A stretch of 64,000 nt of DNA from Micromonospora narathiwatensis (GTDB lineage Bacteria > Actinomycetota > Actinomycetes > Mycobacteriales > Micromonosporaceae): NCBI RefSeq assembly GCF_900089605.1, contig NZ_LT594324.1, positions 744,001-808,000 on the forward strand. Reading direction: 5' to 3'. Positions 8,526 through 15,617 of the stretch are shown here, one piece after another. How positions within the stretch are numbered: position 1 is the first letter of the stretch; each line of letters starts with the position of its first letter. Under the pieces are notes generated by a model. It saw only the letters and a list, made by a program, of their open reading frames with translations, was not told the DNA's origin and ran no database searches. Position numbers and translations under genes: made by a program.

Positions 8526-8636
8526 CGGCGCGGGCCGGGCGGCCACTGTGGACGGCCGTCCGGCGCCGGCCCCGGGTGGACATGACCGGGGAACGACGCA
8601 CCGTGCGTCGCCCTGCTCAACCACCGGGAGCCCTTC

Positions 8637-8982
8637 GTGACCGATCCCGCGCCCGTCGACGACGAGCCCACCACCCCCACGCCGCCGGCGGCGCCGCGGG
8701 ACACCCCCGTGACGCGGGAGGACCTTCCCGAGGCGCCGCCGGCGGCGCTCTGGGACCGGATGCGGAACGACCCGCAGTACGCCCCGGAGCACCTGGCCCT
8801 GGAGGCGGTGCGGGATGGCCGGGGTACGCGCGGCGAAGCGGGTCGTCGCCAAGCTGGTCCCCGGCGCGGCGATCGTCCTCGGCACCTGGGCCAACTCCTC
8901 GGCCACCAGCGATCTCGCCGACCGGACCCGGGAGCTGTACCGCGCCACCCCGGGGCCGTTGCCGGCCCAGCGCCAACCCTGA
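8637..8982 (+). pseudogene. EcsC-family gene remnant with an out-of-frame internal deletion
   Basis: Two protein-like segments lie in different frames. From the GTG at 8637 comes an N-terminal part ending WDRMRNDPQYAPEHLALEAVR at about 8812; the frame then turns into Arg/Gly-rich noise. From 8815, one base out of step, comes MAGVRAAKRVVAKLVPG followed by AAIVLGTWANSSATSDLA, ending at 8982. As I recall actinobacterial EcsC-family proteins, these are the N-terminus and the C-terminus of one protein of about 250 residues, with the hydrophobic middle (roughly 130-150 residues) missing. The deletion joins them out of frame. Alternatively they are two small overlapping genes, but the fit to one family makes a remnant more likely. 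An intact copy is not seen in the window. Confidence 0.65.
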
Positions 8983-9006
8983 TCCGGTCCGGGGGGTCGG
9001 CGTGGA

Positions 9007-9876
9007 TCAGTCGGTGGCCCAGCCGGCGGCGGCCCAGGTCACCTCGGCGAGCCGGTTCTGGCCGGAGGGGTCGGGATGGAACCAGTCGAGGGAGTTCACG
9101 TCGTCCAGGCTGAACCGGGCGCGGTGCGCCGCCCCGCCGTCCCAGCGGCAGCGGGCCCCGTACGCCCGGCAGGCGGCGCGGAGCTGCTCGTCGTAGTCGT
9201 CGATCCGCTCCCGGAACCGGGCCCGCCGGGCCACGGCGGCCGGCGCGGTCGACGTCGCGTCGGCCAGCAGGGCCGGGCAGACGCCGTGCGACCAGGCTCG
9301 TACCGCCCGGGGCTCGGTGTGCCCGAGTTCCCAGAGCCGGTACAGGTCGGGAATGCTCACCACCAGCACCCGGGCCTTGGGCCGTCCCTCCCGCAGCACC
9401 CGCAGGCCGGCGTCGACCTGCTCCCGGAACGTGGCCACCGGGGTCATCGCGTCGACGTCGCCACGGCAGGCGTCGTTCGCCCCGATCAGCACCGTGACGT
9501 AGTCCGCCTTGTCGTGTACCGCCGCGCGGGCCTGCTCGGCGAGGCCGGCCGCGCGGGCCCCCGGCGTCGCCCGGTCGTACGCCCGCAGGCCGGGGGCGTG
9601 CTCGCGCAGCCGCCGGTAGTGGCTGCGGACCCGGGTGCCGTCCCCGGTTGACCATGAGTTGCGCTCGCAGCTCACCAGCACCAGGCAGGAGCCGAAGCCG
9701 GTGGTGATCGAGTCGCCCAGCGCGGCCAGCACGGCCGGGCCGCCGGGGCGGGGCGAGCCGGACGGTCGGGGTGTGGCGGAGCCCGACGGCCGGGGTGTCG
9801 TGGAGCCCGCGCCGTCGCAGGCCAGCGCGACCAGTGCCGCCAGGCAGGCCAGCGCGGCGACCCCACGTCGAGGCAT
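9007..9876 (-). CDS. Lipoprotein SGNH/GDSL-family esterase or lipase
   Basis: Secreted hydrolase, probably lipid-anchored outside the membrane. About 289 residues. The signal sequence ends in the lipobox LVALAC (Cys near residue 20), followed by a Ser/Pro/Arg/Gly repeat linker (TTPRPSGSATPRPSGSPRP). The SGNH blocks are visible: GDSI (block I, nucleophile Ser), a Gly in block II, IGANDAC (block III, Asn), and DWFHPDPSGQ (block V, Asp and His). The start at 9876 (MPRRGVAAL) has a GGGGGA ribosome binding site and opens directly into the signal peptide; a longer frame to 9951 would add 25 residues before it. Substrate unknown. Confidence 0.85.
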   Translation of the reverse strand: MPRRGVAALACLAALVALACDGAGSTTPRPSGSATPRPSGSPRPGGPAVLAALGDSITTGFGSCLVLVSCERNSWSTGDGTRVRSHYRRLREHAPGLRAYDRATPGARAAGLAEQARAAVHDKADYVTVLIGANDACRGDVDAMTPVATFREQVDAGLRVLREGRPKARVLVVSIPDLYRLWELGHTEPRAVRAWSHGVCPALLADATSTAPAAVARRARFRERIDDYDEQLRAACRAYGARCRWDGGAAHRARFSLDDVNSLDWFHPDPSGQNRLAEVTWAAAGWATD

Positions 9877-10106
9877 CCCGTCCCCCGTCCGGCGCAACCA
9901 GCGGTACGCCGACCCTATGCGTACCGGTCCTGGCCCAGGATTCCCTGTCACCTATCTGCCATAGACGATCGTCGTTAACAACCCCGTGCTACGCGGGTCG
10001 GCTGCGTCCTCGGGGCCCCCGGCTGCCGGGGATGATTCATGACAAATGTCCGCGAGGTGCGGGGGTGGGTCGGTTAGGGCGGTCGCTGTGGGGGTAGCCC
10101 GAAGGA

Positions 10107-10370
10107 ATGACGCGATCACAGCCCCGCCGCGCCCGCGGCACGGTCGGCCACGCGTACAGCGCACTGAACCTGCGGCTCGGGCTCGCCCTCTTCGGCCTGG
10201 TCATCATGACCCTCTTCGCGGTGCTCGCCTTCGCGGTGCACCTGGCCTGGCTGGGCGTGGTCTGCGCGGTCCTCGCCGCCGTGGCCGTGGTCGACCTGGT
10301 CATCATCCAGCGTCGCCGCGCCGCCCGCCACCGCGAGCAGCCGGGCGCGCGGCACTCACTGTTCGAGTGA
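10107..10370 (+). CDS. Small two-helix membrane protein, DUF6343-like
   Basis: 87 residues: basic N-terminus, then two hydrophobic helices (about 22-44 and 46-67) separated by a short turn, then a basic tail RRRAARHREQ. The layout and the ALNLRLGLALFGLV stretch resemble the DUF6343 family of actinobacterial small membrane proteins; this is a resemblance from memory, not a search result. It ends 12 bases before the semialdehyde dehydrogenase start and is probably co-transcribed with it. AAGGA stands directly before the ATG, too close for an ideal ribosome binding site. Confidence 0.65.
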   Translation: MTRSQPRRARGTVGHAYSALNLRLGLALFGLVIMTLFAVLAFAVHLAWLGVVCAVLAAVAVVDLVIIQRRRAARHREQPGARHSLFE

Positions 10371-10382
10371 CAGGAGCACGAC

Positions 10383-11795
10383 ATGCCCATCGCCACCACC
10401 AATCCCGCCACCGGACAGGTGCTCAAGACGTACGACCCGATGTCGGACGAGCAGGTCGACGCCGCCATCGAGCGGGCCGACCTGGCCTTTCGGCAGTTGC
10501 ACGGCACCACCGTGGCCCAGCGCGGCCGATGGCTCATCGCGGCGGCCGAGCTGCTGGAGGCCGAGCGGGACGAGACCGCCCGAATGATGACCACCGAGAT
10601 GGGCAAGACGTACGCGGCGGCCAAGGCCGAGGTGACCAAGTGCGCGACGGCCTGCCGCTTCTACGCCGCCAACGCCGTGCGGATGCTCGCCGACGAGCCG
10701 GCCGACGCCGGCGCGGTCAAGGCGACGCGGGCGTTCATCCGGTACCAGCCGATCGGGCCGGTGCTCGCGGTGATGCCGTGGAACTTCCCGCTCTGGCAGG
10801 TCATGCGCTTCGCCGCGCCGGCCCTGATGGCCGGCAACACCGGCCTGCTCAAGCACGCCTCCAACGTGCCGCAGACCGCCCTCTACCTGGAGGAACTGTT
10901 CCGCCGGGCCGGCTTCCCCGAGGGCGCGTTCAGCACCCTGCTGGTCGGCTCGGAGGCCGTCGACCGGATCCTGAGCGACCCGCGCGTCCGCGCGGCCACC
11001 CTCACCGGCAGCGAGCCCGCCGGCCGCTCGATCGCCCAGATCGCCGGCCGGGAACTCAAGAAGACCGTGCTGGAACTGGGCGGCAGCGACCCCTTCGTGG
11101 TAATGCCCACGGCCGACCTGGACCGGGCCGCCGAGGTGGCCACCACCGCCCGCTGCCAGAACAACGGTCAGTCCTGCATCGCCGCCAAGCGGTTCATCAT
11201 CCACACCGACGTCTTCGACGCGTTCGCCGAGAAGTTCGCCGCGCGGATGTCCGCGCTCACCGTCGGCGACCCGATGGACGACGGCACCGACGTCGGCCCG
11301 CTGGCCACCGACCGGGGCCGCGCCGAGGTGCACGCGCAGGTCCAGGACGCGGCGGACAGCGGCGCCACCATCCTCTGCGGCGGGGAACTGCCCGCCGGCG
11401 ACGGGTGGTTCTACCCGCCGACCGTGGTCACCGACCTGCGGCCGGGGATGCGAATGTGGGCCGAGGAGGTCTTCGGCCCGGTCGCCGGCCTCTACCGGGC
11501 GTCCTCCTACGAGGAGGCGATCGAGATCGCCAACGGCACCGCCTTCGGCCTCGGCTCGAACGCCTGGACCACCGACCCGGCCGAGCAGGAGCGTTTCGCC
11601 ACCGACCTGGACGCCGGCAGCGTCTTCATCAACGGCATGACCACCTCGTTCCCGGAGCTGCCGTTCGGTGGCGTGAAGAACTCCGGCTACGGCCGCGAGC
11701 TGTCCGCCGTCGGCATGCGGGAGTTCTGCAACACCAAGACCGTCTGGGTCGGCGCGGGTGAGGCCGGCCCCGGCGCCGGCGCGCACTCGGAGTAA
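10383..11795 (+). CDS. gabD: NADP-dependent succinate-semialdehyde dehydrogenase (GabD1-like)
   Basis: Oxidises succinic semialdehyde to succinate, the last step of GABA catabolism, or serves a variant TCA route in actinobacteria. 470 residues, normal for the short GabD1 type. ALDH motifs are visible: PWNFPLWQV (132-140), Glu231 in ELGGSDPF as general base, catalytic Cys265 in NNGQSCIAAKR, and EEVFGPV near 362. The loss of the long N-terminus and the SDPF motif are typical of the mycobacterial GabD1 group. An AGGAG ribosome binding site lies 7 bases before the ATG. No GABA transaminase is nearby, so the physiological aldehyde remains a family inference. Confidence 0.85.
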   Translation: MPIATTNPATGQVLKTYDPMSDEQVDAAIERADLAFRQLHGTTVAQRGRWLIAAAELLEAERDETARMMTTEMGKTYAAAKAEVTKCATACRFYAANAVRMLADEPADAGAVKATRAFIRYQPIGPVLAVMPWNFPLWQVMRFAAPALMAGNTGLLKHASNVPQTALYLEELFRRAGFPEGAFSTLLVGSEAVDRILSDPRVRAATLTGSEPAGRSIAQIAGRELKKTVLELGGSDPFVVMPTADLDRAAEVATTARCQNNGQSCIAAKRFIIHTDVFDAFAEKFAARMSALTVGDPMDDGTDVGPLATDRGRAEVHAQVQDAADSGATILCGGELPAGDGWFYPPTVVTDLRPGMRMWAEEVFGPVAGLYRASSYEEAIEIANGTAFGLGSNAWTTDPAEQERFATDLDAGSVFINGMTTSFPELPFGGVKNSGYGRELSAVGMREFCNTKTVWVGAGEAGPGAGAHSE

Positions 11796-11823
11796 CCGGC
11801 CCACCGGGCCGAAACCCCGGGCG

Positions 11824-12357
11824 TCAGTGCAGGCGGCGCGCCAGGACCTGGCCGGGCCACGGGTCGCGGCCGGGCCGCCGTACGGTGAACGGGTCGGTGG
11901 CGGTGAAGCCGCAGCCCTCGTAGAAACGGACCAGGGCCCGGTCGTCGCCGCCGTAGCAGTCCACCCGCAGCAGACCCAGGCCCCGGTCGCGGGCCAGTTC
12001 CTCCGCGTACGCCAGCAGCCGCGCCCCGATCCCGTTGCCGGCGTACGCCCGGTCGGTGACCAGCAGGTTCACGTACAGCTCCGGCTCGGTGGCGGGCGGC
12101 ACGTATTCGGTGGCCGCGCCCACCACCAGGGCGCCCACGGCGGCGTCGCCGAGCACGGCCAGGTACAGGCCACCGCCGGTGGCCCACTCGTCGGCCTGGG
12201 CGATCCGGCGCGGGTCGGCCGACGCGGGCTCGGTGCCCCACTGGCCGGTCCGGCCGCGCTCGGCCAGCCAGGCGGTGGCCCCGTCGAGCAGCCGCAGCAC
12301 GGTGGCGGCGTCGTCCGGCCCGCCCGGCCGGATGGTGATGGTCCGCTGGTCAGTCAT
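11824..12357 (-). CDS. GNAT-family N-acetyltransferase
   Basis: 177-residue acetyl-CoA-dependent transferase. The GNAT fold is apparent: ITIRPGGPDDAATVLRLL as strand 1 and helix 1, LYLAVLGDAAVGALVVG as strands 2-3, LYVNLLVTDRAYAGNGIGARLLAYAEELARDRG covering motif A (the acetyl-CoA loop is the R/Q-x-x-G-x-G/A type AGNGIG), then LRVDCYGGDDRALVRFYEGCGF as motif B. The acceptor is unknown. It converges on the gabD gene with 28 bases between and is separated by 144 bases from the HAD phosphatase upstream. Confidence 0.85.
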   Translation of the reverse strand: MTDQRTITIRPGGPDDAATVLRLLDGATAWLAERGRTGQWGTEPASADPRRIAQADEWATGGGLYLAVLGDAAVGALVVGAATEYVPPATEPELYVNLLVTDRAYAGNGIGARLLAYAEELARDRGLGLLRVDCYGGDDRALVRFYEGCGFTATDPFTVRRPGRDPWPGQVLARRLH

Positions 12358-12501
12358 GCCGACATGCTGCTACACCACCGCGGCCGGTCGGTCAGCGGCC
12401 GCCGCCCGGTGGCGCAGCCGAAACTCGCGACGCCGGCCACATCGGACGGGCGCGCACCTGCCGGGGAGAGCGGAGGACCTCCTCGCGTCGCGCTGGGATC
12501 C

Positions 12502-13104
12502 TCACACCGCTGCCGCGCGCTCCCACGGCTGCGGTACCCGGACCGCCGTCATGCCCGCCGCCGTCGCGGCCTGGATCCCCAGGTCGGTGTCCTCGAAGAC
12601 CAGGCAGTCCGCCGGGGGTACGCCGATCCGGCGGGCGGCGAGCAGGAACGCCTCCGGGTCGGGCTTGGCCCGCGCGTAGTCCCCGGCGCAGACCAGCGCC
12701 TCGAACCGGTCGAGCAGACCCAGCGCGCCGAGCGAGGCGGTGACTCCTTCCCGGGTGCTGCCCGAGACCACCGCGAACGGGACACGCCCGTACGCGTCCT
12801 CGATGTGCGCCAGCACCTCCGGCACGGCGGTCAGCTCGGGCAGCGACCGCTGGTACAGCTCCTCCTGCCGTCGGGCGACCGTGTCCACCGGCATGGTCAA
12901 CCCGTGCCGTTCGTTGAGCGTGGCGATGATGTCGGCGATCGGGCGACCGCCCCAGGCGTAGAACAGCTCCTCGGGGAACTCGCAGCCCCACTCGTGCAGG
13001 GCCGAGCACCAGGCCGCGTAGTGCAGCGGCATCGAGTCGACGATGGTGCCGTCGCAGTCGAACAGGTAGGCGCGGAAGTCGCCAGGTGGCAGGGGCAGGC
13101 TCAC
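12502..13104 (-). CDS. HAD-superfamily phosphatase, beta-phosphoglucomutase/sugar-phosphatase type
   Basis: 200 residues. HAD motif I is [17 protein letters not shown] (nucleophile and acid Asp), motif II is [10 protein letters not shown], motif III Lys is in [15 protein letters not shown], and motif IV is [12 protein letters not shown]. The four-helix cap between motifs I and II (about 30-90) is type C1, as in YqaB/YfbT-like sugar or polyol phosphatases and beta-phosphoglucomutase; the substrate cannot be told apart. I chose the GTG at 13104 ([10 protein letters not shown]), just before the first strand, because the longer frame reaches into the divergent acetyltransferase gene. 70 bases separate the two divergent starts, so they share a promoter region. 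Confidence 0.85.
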   Translation of the reverse strand: MSLPLPPGDFRAYLFDCDGTIVDSMPLHYAAWCSALHEWGCEFPEELFYAWGGRPIADIIATLNERHGLTMPVDTVARRQEELYQRSLPELTAVPEVLAHIEDAYGRVPFAVVSGSTREGVTASLGALGLLDRFEALVCAGDYARAKPDPEAFLLAARRIGVPPADCLVFEDTDLGIQAATAAGMTAVRVPQPWERAAAV

Positions 13105-13174
13105 CGGTGCAGGGTACTGCCGTCGCCGGAAAACGCGTTGGCCGGACCGGTGCGGTCTGGTTGGGTCTGGCAGC

Positions 13175-13687
13175 GTGGTGCGCAGCAGGATCGCCCGGGG
13201 CGACGAGTTGACCGAGGTGCAGCGGATAGAGGTGGCCTCCGGGGCGCCGTTCCGCGAGATCGGCATGATCGACGTCGCCGACATGCCGCCGTTGCCGCTG
13301 GACGTGCTGGCCGACCGTCAGCGGGCCGGGCGGGTGTGGGTGGCCGTGGACGCTGACGACCGGGCGGTCGGCTTCGTGGTGGTCGATCTGGTGGACGGCT
13401 GCGCGCACGTTCTGCAACTCAGCGTGGACCCGGCGTACGCCCGGCGGGGGATCGGGCGGGGGCTGCTCGACGACGTGGCCGGCTGGGCGGCCGGGCGGGG
13501 GCTGCCGGCGTTGACGCTGACCACCTTCCGTGGCGTGCCGTGGAACGGGCCGTACTACGCGCGCTGCGGGTTCCGGGAGCTGACCGGTGGAGAGGTCACC
13601 GCGGGGCTGGCCGAACTGCTGGCCGCCGAGGCGGCGCTGGGGCTGGACCCGGCCGAGCGGATCGCCATGCGGCGGCCCGTCGGCTGA
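13175..13687 (+). CDS. GNAT-family N-acetyltransferase
   Basis: 170 residues. Motif A is [21 protein letters not shown] with the acetyl-CoA loop RRGIG, followed by [21 protein letters not shown], the motif B segment seen in a common group of uncharacterised actinobacterial GNATs whose conserved W-N-x-P-x-Y-x-x-x-G-F matches here. The start is the first of two consecutive GTG codons. It converges on the next gene with only 4 bases between the stops, so transcription of the two must interfere or share a terminator. Acceptor unknown. Confidence 0.85.
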   Translation: MVRSRIARGDELTEVQRIEVASGAPFREIGMIDVADMPPLPLDVLADRQRAGRVWVAVDADDRAVGFVVVDLVDGCAHVLQLSVDPAYARRGIGRGLLDDVAGWAAGRGLPALTLTTFRGVPWNGPYYARCGFRELTGGEVTAGLAELLAAEAALGLDPAERIAMRRPVG

Positions 13688-13691
13688 GGAG

Positions 13692-14204
13692 TCAGCGGCG
13701 GCCGGGGCGCGGCCCTCCGTACAGGTGCACCCGGTCGTCCCGGTCGCGGGCCCACGCGGCGTCGTGGAAGAGGTCGGGTCGGGCCGGCGCGTGGGCGACG
13801 TGCACGGTCCACTGCTCGAACCACCAGCGGGCCGCGCACTGGCAGCCGGTGAACCGGAAGTTCGCCCGCCAACGGCAGAGCTGCCCGGGGGCGAGCGAGA
13901 ACAGCCGGGTACCGGTCCGCCGGACGGGGAACGAGGCGTTGCCCGGCAGCCGGTCGACCAACGCCGTGCCGTCATGCCACTCGACCCACAGCCCGGCGTC
14001 GCGGGCCGCCGCCGGGCCCGTCCGGAGCTGTTCCACGGGGCGGTAGCCGGTGGCCTCGTCGAGCAGCACCTCATGCACCGCGATGCCGTCGGTCGGCAGC
14101 GGCGGCAGCGCGTACCCCAGGGGGAGCCGGCCGCGGACGGTGGCCGCGGCGGCGTCTCGGCTGGTCCAGCGGAGCCGGATCCGCTGGACGACCAGCGCCG
14201 TCAC
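13692..14204 (-). CDS. Unrecognised protein translationally coupled to the HisRS-like gene
   Basis: 170 residues and no family recognised. Composition is globular and Arg/Trp-rich with no membrane segment or signal peptide. Noticeable features are a cluster of Cys and aromatic residues in the second half (LCRWRANFRFTGCQCAARWW), which could bind metal or cofactor, and a C-terminal basic tail. It starts with a GTG whose GTGA overlaps the stop of the upstream gene by four bases, the classic arrangement for translational coupling, so the two products probably act together. The function is unknown; codon bias supports that it is real coding sequence. Confidence 0.7.
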   Translation of the reverse strand: MTALVVQRIRLRWTSRDAAAATVRGRLPLGYALPPLPTDGIAVHEVLLDEATGYRPVEQLRTGPAAARDAGLWVEWHDGTALVDRLPGNASFPVRRTGTRLFSLAPGQLCRWRANFRFTGCQCAARWWFEQWTVHVAHAPARPDLFHDAAWARDRDDRVHLYGGPRPGRR

Positions 14205-15127
14205 CGGCCCGCCCCGCCGTTGACGAGGCGTTCGGTGGCCAGGCAGGAGACGAGGCAGCGTTCCTTCGCGTCGCCGGTCAGCCGGGCCGTCCAGTCGGTG
14301 AAGCCACCGTCGCCGACCTCCCACCCGCCGTCGTGCAGGGTGAGCCGCAGCGCGCACCCGATGTAGTAGCCCCGCCCACGTTCCCGCTCCGGCTCGTCCA
14401 ACAGCGGGATCCCGTCGTCGGCGAGAGCCGGGCGAACGCTGTCGGCCAGCCGCTCGCCGAGGACCGGGTCGTCGAGGACCGTGACGTGCAGCCGGGGTGC
14501 GGCCGGCCGGGCCAGCTCGGCGAGGACCGCCCGCCACCAGGCCAGGTGCCGCCGGAGCAGCCGCGCCTCGGTACGCCCCGAACCCGCGTCCCGGGCGCTG
14601 GACACCAGGGTGAACAGCCGGAAGTGGGCGGACGCGTCGGGGCCGAAGTCCTGCGCCCGGAGCACCCGGTGCACGGCGGCGAGGTGCACCTCGCCGGTCC
14701 GCCCCTGCCGTCGCCGACGCGCGGCGGCCTCGACGGCGAGGGCGTTCGTCGGGTCGCTCACCACCTCGGTGCCGCGCAGGGTGGTGACGATCCGGTTCTG
14801 GCTCACCGGCGCGACGGTGGAGCAGGTGCCGAGTGGGACGACCGGGGACAGTTCGACGCCCGCCACGTCGGTCGGCAGCAGCTCCCACAGCCGTGCCTCC
14901 AGCCGGGCGAGCACGCGCGCGTCCACCTCCGACGGCCGGACGAAGCGGTCCTCCCGCCAACGCCGCAGCACCTCCGCCGGGCTCGCCACCGCCGCGCGGT
15001 CGCGGGCCACCGTCAGCAGCAGCGTCCGCAGGTCCGCCGCGGGCAGGCCGGCCAGCGCGTCCCGCGTCCCGGCCGGCAGCGCGGCCCACACCCGGCGTTC
15101 CGCGCCGGACAGCTCACCGGGCTCCAT
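14201..15127 (-). CDS. Unrecognised protein with a class II synthetase (HisRS/HisZ)-like motif
   Basis: 308 residues, soluble. No family is recognised with certainty. The C-terminal third contains RGRGYYIGCALRL, then a Gly-Gly segment GDGGFTDWTARL, then CLVSCLATERLV; their order and spacing recall the R-G-L-x-Y-Y-x-G, G-G-R-Y-D and G-x-x-x-x-E-R-L elements of histidyl-tRNA synthetase and HisZ. The middle has LGTCSTVAPVSQNRIVTTLRGTEVVSDPTN, which would fall where HisRS motif 2 is expected. This is pattern matching only. I chose the ATG at 15127 (MEPGELSG); a TTG 9 bases earlier is possible. It is coupled by a 4-base overlap to the following gene. Confidence 0.65.
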   Translation of the reverse strand: MEPGELSGAERRVWAALPAGTRDALAGLPAADLRTLLLTVARDRAAVASPAEVLRRWREDRFVRPSEVDARVLARLEARLWELLPTDVAGVELSPVVPLGTCSTVAPVSQNRIVTTLRGTEVVSDPTNALAVEAAARRRRQGRTGEVHLAAVHRVLRAQDFGPDASAHFRLFTLVSSARDAGSGRTEARLLRRHLAWWRAVLAELARPAAPRLHVTVLDDPVLGERLADSVRPALADDGIPLLDEPERERGRGYYIGCALRLTLHDGGWEVGDGGFTDWTARLTGDAKERCLVSCLATERLVNGGAGR

Positions 15128-15180
15128 GGTTGCCAACCATCGGATACCGGCCGCGCCGCGTCCACCGGATTTGGTGCGGC

Positions 15181-15501
15181 TCAGTGCCCGCCACCGAGGT
15201 TGAGCACCACCACCCCGGCGATCACCAGGCCGGCGCCCATCACCTTCGTGACGCTGAGCGGCTCACCCAGGAAGGCGGCCCCGATCGCCATGATCGCGGC
15301 GGTGCCGAGCCCGGACCAGATCGCGTACGCGACGCCGACGGGGATCTCCTTGACGGCCAGGGCGAGCAGCCCGAACGACGACACGTACGCCACCGCCAGC
15401 GCGAGCGTCGGCCAGAGCCGGGTGAACCCGTCGGTCGCCTTGAGCAGGCTGGTGCCGATCACCTCGGCGGTGATCGCGCCCAGCAGGAACAGGTACGCCA
15501 T
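15181..15501 (-). CDS. SMR-family small multidrug/guanidinium exporter
   Basis: 106-residue four-helix membrane transporter that works as a dimer driven by the proton gradient. The essential membrane-embedded Glu is present near residue 13 (ITAEVIGTSLLK), and AYAIWSGLGTA and GVVVLNL match helices 3 and 4 of EmrE/QacE-type proteins. The W-S-G-L-G segment and the T-S-L-L-K element favour the multidrug (Qac) subgroup over the Gdx guanidinium exporters, but substrate cannot be fixed. The start at 15501 begins directly at helix 1. Confidence 0.9.
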   Translation of the reverse strand: MAYLFLLGAITAEVIGTSLLKATDGFTRLWPTLALAVAYVSSFGLLALAVKEIPVGVAYAIWSGLGTAAIMAIGAAFLGEPLSVTKVMGAGLVIAGVVVLNLGGGH

Positions 15502-15558
15502 TGTGGGACCGTACCCGCCCCACCTCGTGGTGATCACGCTCGAAGATCGAAGTGAGAT

Positions 15559-15599
15559 GGAAGTAGTGGCCTCCAACGGAGCTGGAGGCCACTACTTCC
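15559..15599 (-). terminator. 17-bp perfect hairpin downstream of the cellulase gene
   Basis: Arms 15559-15575 and 15583-15599 are perfectly complementary over 17 bases, with a 7-base loop (ACGGAGC). It lies 18 bases past the cellulase stop in the direction of transcription and before the SMR gene start. There is no T-tract, as is common for terminators in high-GC actinobacteria. It could also insulate the SMR promoter from read-through. Confidence 0.75.
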
Positions 15600-15617
15600 T
15601 GGATCGAGCAGGGTCTC

